This document shows, piece by piece, positions 16,117 through 21,314 of a DNA stretch of 21,314 bases. The number at the start of each line of letters is the position of its first letter. The first letter of the stretch is position 1. The stretch covers positions 1 to 21,314 of the forward strand of contig JACQYP010000060.1 in assembly GCA_016208205.1 (NCBI GenBank), in the 5' to 3' direction. The notes beneath the pieces were generated by a model, which ran no database searches, was not told the origin of the DNA, and was given only the letters and a program-made list of their open reading frames with translations. The position numbers were made by a program, and so were the translations under genes. This DNA is from Candidatus Desantisiibacteriota bacterium (lineage in GTDB: Bacteria; UBA9089; CG2-30-40-21).

Positions 16117-16662
16117 TTATTTAACCAAAGCCTGCACCTCTCTAAAATGTGGGTGTTTAGAATCAGCAAGCAGCATAAACAGAATAGATTCTGTTGATAC
16201 TACCACTGCCCCTGCATCTCTCATGGCTGATAACGCCAATTCTTTATCTTCAATATGCCGTGATGAGGTAGCATCAGATGCGACCATAACATGGTAGTCA
16301 TTTGAAAGCAAATCAAAAACAGTCTGCAAAACACAAACATGGGTTTCTATACCACAGACAATTATCACATTACGACGATTCAACTCATTCAGTTTTCGGA
16401 CAAAACCAGATTCACCATAACAGCTAAAGGCTGTCTTATCAACAACATCCTCCGGCTTCAGAATATCCAACACTTCAGGAAGGGTCTGTCCCAATCCGGC
16501 AGGATACTGCTGGGTTACAATGAAAGGAACCTCAAGAATTTTGACAGCTTTGGCAAGAATCAATGTATTTTTCAGAACACCATCCATTCCGGAAATAACA
16601 GGACTAAACTTCTCTTGAATATCAATAAAAAGCAGACAAACATTTTCAGTCAATATTTTCAT
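16117..16662 (-). CDS. Isochorismatase-fold cysteine hydrolase
   Basis: Small cysteine hydrolase of the isochorismatase/nicotinamidase superfamily, 181 residues. The catalytic triad is visible: Asp14 (CLLFIDIQEKF), Lys76 (VVDKTAFSCYG) and Cys110 (CGIETHVCVLQT); the GIETH segment holds the cis-peptide. Two central stretches, VPFIVTQQYPAGLGQTL and YHVMVASDATSSR, resemble YcaC-like members of unknown substrate more than nicotinamidase, as no nicotinamidase-type metal-binding histidines are evident. The ATG at 16662 follows AGGAG (16669-16673) by 6 nt, and TATAAT-like sequences lie upstream at 16681-16691. Neighbours give no pathway hint. Substrate not assignable. Confidence 0.88.
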   Translation of the reverse strand: MKILTENVCLLFIDIQEKFSPVISGMDGVLKNTLILAKAVKILEVPFIVTQQYPAGLGQTLPEVLDILKPEDVVDKTAFSCYGESGFVRKLNELNRRNVIIVCGIETHVCVLQTVFDLLSNDYHVMVASDATSSRHIEDKELALSAMRDAGAVVVSTESILFMLLADSKHPHFREVQALVK

Positions 16663-16736
16663 TGTTAGCTCCTATCTAAAATTATATTATACTCAGCGAG
16701 GCCACAAATAGCGATTTTACGCAAGGAGCGACTCAG

Positions 16737-16818
16737 GCGTCATTGCGAGGAGCTACTGCGACGAAGCAATCTCATCGCAGCAAGATTGCTTCGTCGCAGT
16801 AGCTCCTCGCAATGACGC
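16737..16818. repeat. Perfect 36-bp inverted repeat with 10-nt spacer
   Basis: The arm 16737-16772 (begins GCGTCATTGCGAGGAGC) is an exact reverse complement of 16783-16818 (ends GCTCCTCGCAATGACGC). The spacer is CATCGCAGCA. It lies in the 335-bp gap between the hydrolase and the dehydrogenase, both on the minus strand. GTCATTGCGAGGAGC-type repeats occur, as far as I recall, in many unrelated bacteria, so this is likely a dispersed palindromic element. Such a long perfect stem implies recent origin or active maintenance. Confidence 0.95.
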
Positions 16819-16997
16819 ACATGGTAATTTTCCTCATTGTTTGCTGACCAATTAGACTTTTCGCAACCTTTCGTAGTTATGTTTTAAAATCACAGATTAT
16901 GCCCTTATTGAGTACTTGAGCCAATCTGTATCGCTTCTGATATTTTCTTCGTGCCTTCGTGCCTTTGTGGTGAAAAGTTTGAGTTTTTGCCTAACCA
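16819..16997. other. Gap with CTTCGTGCC word repeat, no gene seen
   Basis: The remainder of the gap downstream of the dehydrogenase gene has no supported reading frame. It includes CTTCGTGCCTTCGTGCC and TTTGTGGTGAAAAG at 16947-16977, words related to the CACGAA inverted repeat at 9521-9636. The stretch 16840-16940 is AT-rich and shows nothing recognisable. Confidence 0.5.
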
Positions 16998-18035
16998 TCA
17001 ACCTTGCGGTTCAATAATAACCTTAATAGAATCCTGTGCCCTAGTTACCAACTGAAAGCCAAGCCCTGTCTCTGACAAGCTGAGCCGATGGGTAATCATT
17101 TCCCGCACCTGTATCCTTCCTGTACTGATTAACTCTAAGGCAGTCATATGATCCCTGAAGTCCCCTGCATAGGATGATACCAATGCAATCTCATTCCGCC
17201 AGAAAAGCTCATTGATGGATAATGGAATGGTTACCCCTTTATCTGTAGGGGCAAAAAACAACACCGTTCCACACCGTTCCACAGAGTGTAGTGCCTGAAG
17301 AATAGCTGAGGGTGCCCCGGTGCAAACTATGACCAGATCAGCCATCTGGCCATGGTTAATCTCACGAACACGGGCAGGCACATCCTCTTTGGCATGGATG
17401 GCAGCATCTGCCCCAAATTGCATGGCTGTCTCTAATCGATACTCTGAAATATCTGTGGCTATTATCCGTGATGCACCACTAACACGGGCAAGATGAATAT
17501 GCAGCAAGCCGGCAATACCGCTCCCTATCACCAATACTCTTTGTCCCATCTGTATTCCTGCCAGCCTTTGTCCCCGAAGGACACAGGCAACCGGTTCAAT
17601 AAAGGTTGCCTCTTCAAACGAGACATGGTCAGGCAATAAATAAACCCCACGGTCAACATTAATCGCCGGCAATCGGACGAATTCAGCAAATCCGCCTGGA
17701 TCAAAATTTGTCTGCCTGAGCGTATTACAAACCGTTTGGTGTCCCCGCATACAATAATAGCAGGCATTACACGGTACATGATGAGAGACAGCGATACGGT
17801 CGCCAACCTTATATTTCTTTACACCATCACCTACCCGGACAATGGTCCCGGCAACCTCATGCCCCAACACCAGCGGCACCCGATGGATACGATACCACTC
17901 CATAACATCACTCCCGCAAATACCACTTGCCTCTATCTTGAGCAATATCTCTCCTGATGAAATCTCCGGTACAGGCATCTCCTCCAGCCGTACATCCTGA
18001 TTACTGTAATACATGGCTACACGCATATTTTGCAT
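16998..18035 (-). CDS. Zinc-dependent medium-chain dehydrogenase
   Basis: NAD(P)-dependent zinc alcohol/polyol dehydrogenase of the medium-chain family, 345 residues. Catalytic zinc ligands are Cys40 (SGICGSD) and His59-Glu60 (LGHEVAG). The structural zinc site is Cys89, Cys92, Cys95 and Cys103 (CNACYYCMRGHQTVC). The Rossmann motif is VLVIGSGIAGLLHIHLA, and the following Asp (IIATDISEYR) suggests NAD preference. It resembles sorbitol and threonine dehydrogenases, but substrate cannot be told. The ATG at 18035 has AAGGAG (18042-18047) 6 nt before it; an in-frame ATG at 18077 would add 14 residues without such a site. It lies 16 bp downstream of the end of a decayed methyltransferase frame. Confidence 0.92.
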   Translation of the reverse strand: MQNMRVAMYYSNQDVRLEEMPVPEISSGEILLKIEASGICGSDVMEWYRIHRVPLVLGHEVAGTIVRVGDGVKKYKVGDRIAVSHHVPCNACYYCMRGHQTVCNTLRQTNFDPGGFAEFVRLPAINVDRGVYLLPDHVSFEEATFIEPVACVLRGQRLAGIQMGQRVLVIGSGIAGLLHIHLARVSGASRIIATDISEYRLETAMQFGADAAIHAKEDVPARVREINHGQMADLVIVCTGAPSAILQALHSVERCGTVLFFAPTDKGVTIPLSINELFWRNEIALVSSYAGDFRDHMTALELISTGRIQVREMITHRLSLSETGLGFQLVTRAQDSIKVIIEPQG

Positions 18036-18051
18036 TTGGTACTCCTTTTTA

Positions 18052-18427
18052 TTATATGCCAATTTCTTCACTATCAATAACTATCTCGTCACCCGCAATA
18101 TTTCTTATCTTCATTTTGAATTTGTCAGTATCAAGGGTATAGCTGCCTTTTATTTTATCTTTTATTCCGGCTTTGTCTTCCAAGACAGGGTTGCTTTTCC
18201 ATACTGTCCTGAGTAAGACAATCACCCTGAATAAGCAGATTCCTGAAATCAGAATTCAAGCCTGTTTCCTTATCAAAAAGGCTCCTTTGCTTTATTTTTG
18301 TATTTCTCACCTCTTCAATAACTTCTGTTTCAAAAACATCAATCTTATCGGGAAACCGTCTTCCTTGAAAATTGAGAAGAGCCTGCCCTTTAGCAGGCGT
18401 TATGTTATACTGCCTTGGTGTTTTCAT
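18052..18427 (-). pseudogene. Remnant of a site-specific DNA methyltransferase gene
   Basis: From the ATG at 18427 (GAGGAG at 18436-18441) the frame reads MKTPRQYNITPAKGQALLNF, then RRFPDKIDVFETEVIEEVRN and, after a short linker, NLLIQGDCL. In type III-like (beta-class) adenine methyltransferases, a sequence of this kind is followed by the catalytic DPPF motif. Here the catalytic and SAM-binding parts are absent, and the frame soon ends in SRNKR. A second open frame, shifted by one base, then reads VLEDKAGIKDKIKGSYTLDT and ends in IDSEEIGI at a stop at 18052. It looks like the 3' end of the same or a neighbouring gene. A large internal deletion fusing two gene ends explains this best. Too short to be an active methyltransferase. 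The C-terminal piece is not recognised. Confidence 0.6.
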
Positions 18428-18450
18428 AGTTATAGCTCCTCTAATAGAAC

Positions 18451-18932
18451 TGTCATTCCTGCGTATCGCCATCCCTATGCATCACTGTCATCCCTGCAAA
18501 TAGATTCTTGCCATACGCAGAAATGACAGAAGAAGGCGACAATAGATTGGTTTAGGACATACCTGAGATTCCTGCATACGCAGGAATGACAAGTTATCGT
18601 CTGTGAGGTTGCCAATCCAAGAGCTGAGATTCCTGCATACGCAGGAATGACAGGGTTCGGGGGCACATGAATATCCCTTTGAGAGAGAGAAATTTCTGCA
18701 TATGCAGGAATGACAGATACAAAAGTCCAAAAGGATAGAGTGGGATATGCACCCCATAACTGAAGCATTACCTGTCATTTTTGCATTGCAGGAATCTCCG
18801 AGATACAGCCTGACTTGACCTCGCTGTCATTCCTGCGCATGCAGGAATCTCACACCGATTTGACTCCGCTAATAATTGACCTTGCTGTCATTCCTTGCGT
18901 ATCGCTGTCATTCCTGCGCATGCAGGAATCTC
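18451..18932. repeat. Palindromic 27-bp repeat cluster, left part
   Basis: The unit is TGTCATTCCTGC, a 4-nt loop (GTAT or GCAT), then GCAGGAATCTC. Copies in minus orientation: 18565-18591, 18626-18652 and 18689-18715 (diverged). Plus orientation: 18773-18798 (diverged), 18825-18851 and 18906-18932. Partial copies: 18451-18468 and 18886-18903. A long-loop copy at 18485-18529 keeps only the CTGTCAT...ATGACAG ends. Spacing is irregular (about 20 to 60 nt) and spacers are unique. Open frames seen here on the minus strand are repeat-encoded (CRRNDS-like peptides) and are not counted as genes. Confidence 0.9.
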
Positions 18933-19032
18933 CACATATAGTATTCACCTCAAAATTATCATATAAATCTTTCCATTCTGGATTCATCTCTTGAATGACA
19001 TTCTCCTTATATTCCCTTTTCCATTTTTTCAT
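18850..19032 (-). pseudogene. GIY-YIG protein, C-terminal part in shifted frame
   Basis: This frame begins MKKWKREYKENVIQEMNPEW and continues KDLYDNF, the typical end of small GIY-YIG domain proteins. It should follow directly on the QEKE that ends the upstream frame; it opens at the ATG overlapping that frame's TGA. After DLYDNF the frame runs into two palindromic repeats and encodes GDSCMRRNDSD before stopping at 18850. That tail is repeat-derived rather than ancestral. The break is a one-base shift inside an A-rich run near 19022-19040. It may be a true mutation, a homopolymer error, or a site of slippage. Confidence 0.7.
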
Positions 19033-19337
19033 TCTTTTTCTTGTATTATAGCGGCTGTTACATCATTCGTTTGCTGAAACCATACAAGCTTATGGCAATT
19101 GTATTTTTTTGTAAATCCCTCGATCAGATTCATTTTATGTTCATATACACGCCGGATGAGGTTGTTTGTTACGCCGATGTAAAGTACATTATTATATTTA
19201 TTTGCCATCATATACACATAATAAGTTTTCATAATTCCTCAATTAGAGCATGGGACATCTGCATTCGCAGGGGGAACAACTGAGTAACAAAATAAGAACA
19301 CAAAATAGAGGAGATTCCTGCATACGCAGGAATGACA
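18906..19337. mobile_element. Putative GIY-YIG cassette with 27-bp terminal inverted repeats
   Basis: The nuclease gene lies between a plus-oriented 27-bp palindrome (18906-18932) and a minus-oriented one (19311-19337). The two termini are inverted relative to each other and differ at one loop base; both start outward with TGTCATTCCTGC. The unit is about 432 bp. No transposase is encoded; the nuclease itself is the only candidate for an acting enzyme. The mobile nature is an inference from the symmetry. Confidence 0.45.
19029..19232 (-). CDS. Small GIY-YIG endonuclease-like protein
   Basis: Single-domain GIY-YIG protein of the UvrC/URI-like superfamily. Motifs: YYVYMMANKYNNVLYIG (the GIY...YIG pair, with YVY in place of GIY), NLIRRVYEHK with the catalytic arginine (Arg27 or Arg28), and AAIIQEKE with the catalytic glutamate (Glu65). 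The start is the ATG at 19232 with GAGGAA at 19235-19240. The frame stops at 19029, where the remaining 27 family-like residues continue in the next frame; a joined protein would be about 94 residues. Stand-alone proteins of this size are common and mostly uncharacterised; I recall that a Neisseria member (Ssn) was reported to cut single-stranded repeated sequences. Here the gene is bracketed by inverted copies of a palindromic repeat that fits a similar substrate idea. Confidence 0.85.
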   Translation of the reverse strand: MKTYYVYMMANKYNNVLYIGVTNNLIRRVYEHKMNLIEGFTKKYNCHKLVWFQQTNDVTAAIIQEKE

Positions 19338-19485
19338 GGTCAGCACTTGCTTGTACAGCCTCTGGCGATGGAGATTCCTGCATACACAGGAATGACAGCT
19401 TTTTCATCGCAATCGCACTTGGTATAACCCCTCCAAAGATTCCTGCAGGAGTTTACCCCATACTTGATACGGGGCAGGAATGACA
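19311..19485. repeat. Palindromic 27-bp repeat cluster, right part
   Basis: Two typical copies in minus orientation (19311-19337 and 19371-19397) and one 49-bp copy (19437-19485). The long copy keeps the outer GATTCCTGC and GCAGGAATGACA but has a different inner hairpin, CCCCATA-CTTGA-TACGGGG. A fragment TCTGCATTCGCAGG lies at 19258-19271. The 302 bp between the GIY-YIG start and the next gene hold nothing else that I can support. Confidence 0.9.
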
Positions 19486-19534
19486 GCCCTGCCAATTTTG
19501 GTAATATGCAATTTTTTGAAAAAACTGTAACTAC

Positions 19535-19843
19535 TCAGGTTGCATAATTTGTTTCTATTTCATAATTAAAGCTGATATCTTGCAGGTCGATATTATTTCT
19601 ATTACTGAAATAATCTTCAATCAAATCTTCCGGGTACCGCCGATATGTCCTCGCATCCCTTTTAGAGATTTTTGGCATGAATTTATAAAGCGTGCCATTG
19701 GGTGAATGCAGCGATATTTCCTCGTTTCCTGTTTCCCACTGGAGCAGTTCGATTTCAGTCTCTTTTTCAATCACCTCTCTGGAATATTCAACCCTGTCCA
19801 TAAAGGACGAAGTGATAATTTTAATTATATCCGTCCACTTCAA
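19535..19843 (-). CDS. Small protein of unknown function
   Basis: I do not recognise this family. The 102-residue frame opens at a TTG at 19843 (no clear Shine-Dalgarno) and has a possible internal ATG start at 19801 (MDRVEYSREVIEKE). Composition is charged and soluble, with acidic stretches (EKETEIELLQWETGNEEI) and a basic patch (KISKRDARTYRRYPEDLIEDYF); there is no signal peptide or membrane segment. The first 23 nt overlap the preceding 56-residue frame in another phase, so the two may be fragments of one ancestral gene or coupled genes. Its stop codon lies within GTAACTACTCAGGT (19527-19540), a word also found beside the S23 gene. Confidence 0.45.
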   Translation of the reverse strand: MKWTDIIKIITSSFMDRVEYSREVIEKETEIELLQWETGNEEISLHSPNGTLYKFMPKISKRDARTYRRYPEDLIEDYFSNRNNIDLQDISFNYEIETNYAT

Positions 19844-19991
19844 TTGAACTTTTTACATAAGGCATACCGGACAAACCGAGGACAGAATTAACAGACCCAT
19901 GCTGATTTAAGACACTAACCGCCTGACGGAGTTTCTTTTCACTATTTCCTGTTGAGCCGTAGGCATGATGGACCTCATCTTTCCTTCTCAT
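19821..19991 (-). CDS. Short ORF of 56 residues overlapping the DUF4349 gene
   Basis: Starts at the ATG at 19991, which overlaps the TGA of the DUF4349 gene as ATGA, with GAGG a few bases upstream: an arrangement typical of coupled genes. It reads MRRKDEVHHAYGSTGNSEKK, then LRQAVSVLNQHGSVNSVLGL, and ends SSIEVDGYN. No family recognised. The downstream 102-residue frame overlaps its end in another phase. The overlap may be accidental because the DUF4349 tail is itself partly repeat-derived. A joined reading with the downstream ORF through one frameshift near 19830 is possible. Confidence 0.4.
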   Translation of the reverse strand: MRRKDEVHHAYGSTGNSEKKLRQAVSVLNQHGSVNSVLGLSGMPYVKSSIEVDGYN

Positions 19992-20977
19992 TTTTCCTCA
20001 TCATGACCGGATGGGGATTCGTGTAGAGATAGTGTTTGGTTTTTCTCTATTTCTTCTCTTCTATTGGAAGAGGGCTGAGATAAGGGTTCAACCCTTATCT
20101 TATCCTCTGCCAAGGAGGGTGTTTTGTCAATAACAGGAGGGCAACCACAGGGGGTTGCCCCTACGGTATTTTTTTTATGTCGTAATTTTCTGCCTATACC
20201 CTTAATCTGAAATAAAGCTGCAATCAGCCATAAAATCAGAAAAACCGCTACCAGTGGCATTGAGCTTAATGCCCAGAAAATAATGATTCCAAGTATTCTG
20301 ATACAATTATCCAATCCATCCCGGCAGGCAATGCTTGTAGAATTTTGAAAGGCAGTCTCATAGCTCAGGGGTATCTTTTTTTCATACATGCGGATAAAGA
20401 TAAGTCCGTATGCTGTTTGATCTTCAAGCCGTTCCATCTCTCTTTTTATCTCTCCCATTTTCTTTTCTGTGTCCCTTAGTTTATTCTCTACTTGCAGCAT
20501 CTCCGGAAGCTTTTTGTAACTTTCAGAAGAAGATATAGAAAGGAGCCTTTCCTTGGATTCCTGAAGAGATTCAAGCTGTGTCTGGAGTTTCATACAGCTC
20601 TCGGTCTTATCCTCAGTTGTCAGCCTTGAATGTTTCAGCCCCCCAATTTGTTCCAATGTTTTGACTGCATTCTCAAGCTCTGCTGAAGGAAGTTTAATCA
20701 TCAGCCACGCTGTTTTTTTCTCTCCATTTATCTCCTTTTGAGAGATAATGCCCTCAAATCTCATCATCTCATCAGTAACCCTTGCTACGCCATTAATTAG
20801 TTTTTTTGCCTCCAATTCAATCTCAGCCATCTTCCCTGCATGAGGCAAGGAATCCTTTTGATGCATGGTTCCAGACAGTATCATTGGCAATGGCATCATA
20901 TCCTTGGTAAGAAAGACACTGATAGTAACCACTACAGCAAATACAATGATGATCTTTAAGAGGGTTGTTGCCTGCAT
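19988..20977 (-). CDS. DUF4349 membrane protein
   Basis: Predicted inner-membrane protein of 329 residues whose biochemical role is not known. N-terminal membrane segment (LLKIIIVFAVVVTISVFL, about 6-23), then an extracytoplasmic part with AWLMIKLPSAELENAVKTLE and a coiled coil (about 130-190, LQTQLESLQESKERLL through MGEIKREMERLEDQTAYGLI), which is the DUF4349 signature. A second membrane segment lies at about 226-255 (ILGIIIFWALSSMPLVAVFL). The cytoplasmic tail after residue 260 is partly encoded by dispersed palindromes (NTVGATPCGCPPV) and is probably not ancestral. The ATG at 20977 has AAGGAA at 20985-20990 and a promoter at 21033-21061. Relatives often lie near sigma/anti-sigma genes, but none is seen here. 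Confidence 0.85.
   Translation of the reverse strand: MQATTLLKIIIVFAVVVTISVFLTKDMMPLPMILSGTMHQKDSLPHAGKMAEIELEAKKLINGVARVTDEMMRFEGIISQKEINGEKKTAWLMIKLPSAELENAVKTLEQIGGLKHSRLTTEDKTESCMKLQTQLESLQESKERLLSISSSESYKKLPEMLQVENKLRDTEKKMGEIKREMERLEDQTAYGLIFIRMYEKKIPLSYETAFQNSTSIACRDGLDNCIRILGIIIFWALSSMPLVAVFLILWLIAALFQIKGIGRKLRHKKNTVGATPCGCPPVIDKTPSLAEDKIRVEPLSQPSSNRREEIEKNQTLSLHESPSGHDEEK
20078..20164. repeat. Two palindromes within the DUF4349 tail coding sequence
   Basis: AGATAAGGGTT/AACCCTTATCT (20078-20088 and 20090-20100) is a perfect 11-bp palindrome. GGGCAACC/GGTTGCCC, followed by CCTAC (20139-20164), is a half-copy of the element at 5927-5990. Both are translated as part of the C-terminal tail. 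Confidence 0.8.
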
Positions 20978-21032
20978 ATGTTTATTCCTTCAGTTGCAGT
21001 CTATGCTGACTGCTTGTAGTTTTAATGTTTTT

Positions 21033-21061
21033 ATTATAACACAAAATTGGACAAAAAGCAA
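21033..21061 (-). promoter_or_regulatory. Likely promoter of the DUF4349 gene
   Basis: On the minus strand TTGCTT (21056-21061) and TATAAT (21033-21038) are 17 nt apart; the ATG at 20977 follows about 55 nt downstream. The -10 is exact; the -35 matches four of six positions. Confidence 0.55.
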
Positions 21062-21097
21062 GAAATTTTGTAATTACAACAGCCATTCTCATTTTAG

Positions 21098-21314
21098 CCA
21101 CAGAGGACACAGAGTTCACAGAGAAATGAAAAATAATTATCGGTAATCGGTTATGATCAGAGTTGCAATGCGGAATTTTAGAATTCAGAATGCAGAAACA
21201 ATACGGATTTAGAGAAAATAACCGTTGATTTAGTATCCGGCAAAGGTGCGTTTAGGAAACGCACCCTACATTTCGGATTCAAATTTTAGTCACAGGCAAG
21301 GATGTCTGTGCCAC
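21098..21314. repeat. Mosaic of dispersed repeat words at window end
   Basis: In order: CACAGAGGACACAGAG (21100-21115), ATCGGTAATCGGTTA (21139-21153), GCGGAATTTTAGAATTC with AGAATGCAGAA (21170-21197), the palindrome GGTGCGTTT-AGG-AAACGCACC (21245-21265) and CACAGGCAAGGATGTCTGTG (21292-21311). Relatives of these lie at 10140-10307, 11179-11196 and inside rpoD and the Wzi-like gene. No gene is supported here. Confidence 0.7.

Noticed and set aside
18475..18778. Two minus-strand open frames of about 96 residues
   Set aside because: They consist of the translated palindromes (CRNL- and RMQE-like peptides) and have no ribosome site; repeat-driven open frames, not genes.
19250..19483. Plus-strand open frame with repeated GDSCIRRND peptide
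   Set aside because: The peptide is the direct translation of the 27-bp repeat; no family and no start signal.
18451..19485. CRISPR array
   Set aside because: Repeats occur in both orientations, are palindromic end to end, vary in length, and have irregular spacers; no cas genes are present.

Overview
The window looks like a chromosomal segment of an uncultured, AT-rich, diderm bacterium. Outer-membrane traits are a Wzi-type barrel, an OmpA-like protein and a lipoprotein. I cannot name the phylum. The abundance of word-like intergenic repeats, the HEAT-repeat protein and the pyruvoyl arginine decarboxylase remind me of candidate-phylum, Omnitrophota or Planctomycetota-type genomes; this is an impression only.

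Layout. On the minus strand at the left edge are acetyl-CoA synthetase (3' end cut off) and cobyrinate a,c-diamide synthase. A divergent, promoter-bearing gap leads into a plus-strand run: homoserine dehydrogenase (hom), threonine synthase (thrC), an exported OmpA/FlgD-like protein, a HEAT-repeat lipoprotein broken by a frameshift, pyruvoyl-dependent arginine decarboxylase (pdaD), agmatinase (speB), rsmD, a primary-type sigma factor, a family 4 glycosyltransferase, a Wzi-like outer-membrane protein and an S23/four-helix-bundle protein. The minus strand then carries an isochorismatase-fold hydrolase, a zinc-dependent dehydrogenase, a remnant of a DNA methyltransferase gene, a small GIY-YIG nuclease gene (frameshifted) inside a dense palindrome cluster, two small unknown ORFs and a DUF4349 membrane protein.

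How genes work together. hom and thrC make threonine from aspartate semialdehyde. pdaD and speB form the arginine to agmatine to putrescine route. rsmD, rpoD, the glycosyltransferase and the Wzi-like gene are tightly spaced; the last two overlap and look translationally coupled, which suggests surface polysaccharide assembly.

The most unusual property is the repeat load. Almost every intergenic gap holds imperfect or perfect inverted repeats. Some supply a ribosome binding site, some a stop codon or protein tail, and a 50-bp tandem pair is read through inside the sigma factor gene. The best candidate for an undescribed system is the GIY-YIG nuclease gene at 18906-19337. It is bracketed by inverted copies of a 27-bp palindrome, and about a dozen copies or partial copies lie within 1.1 kb. 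A second candidate is the S23 gene, also bracketed by inverted repeats and by a 14-bp word that recurs 3.8 kb away.

No rRNA, tRNA or CRISPR array was seen.
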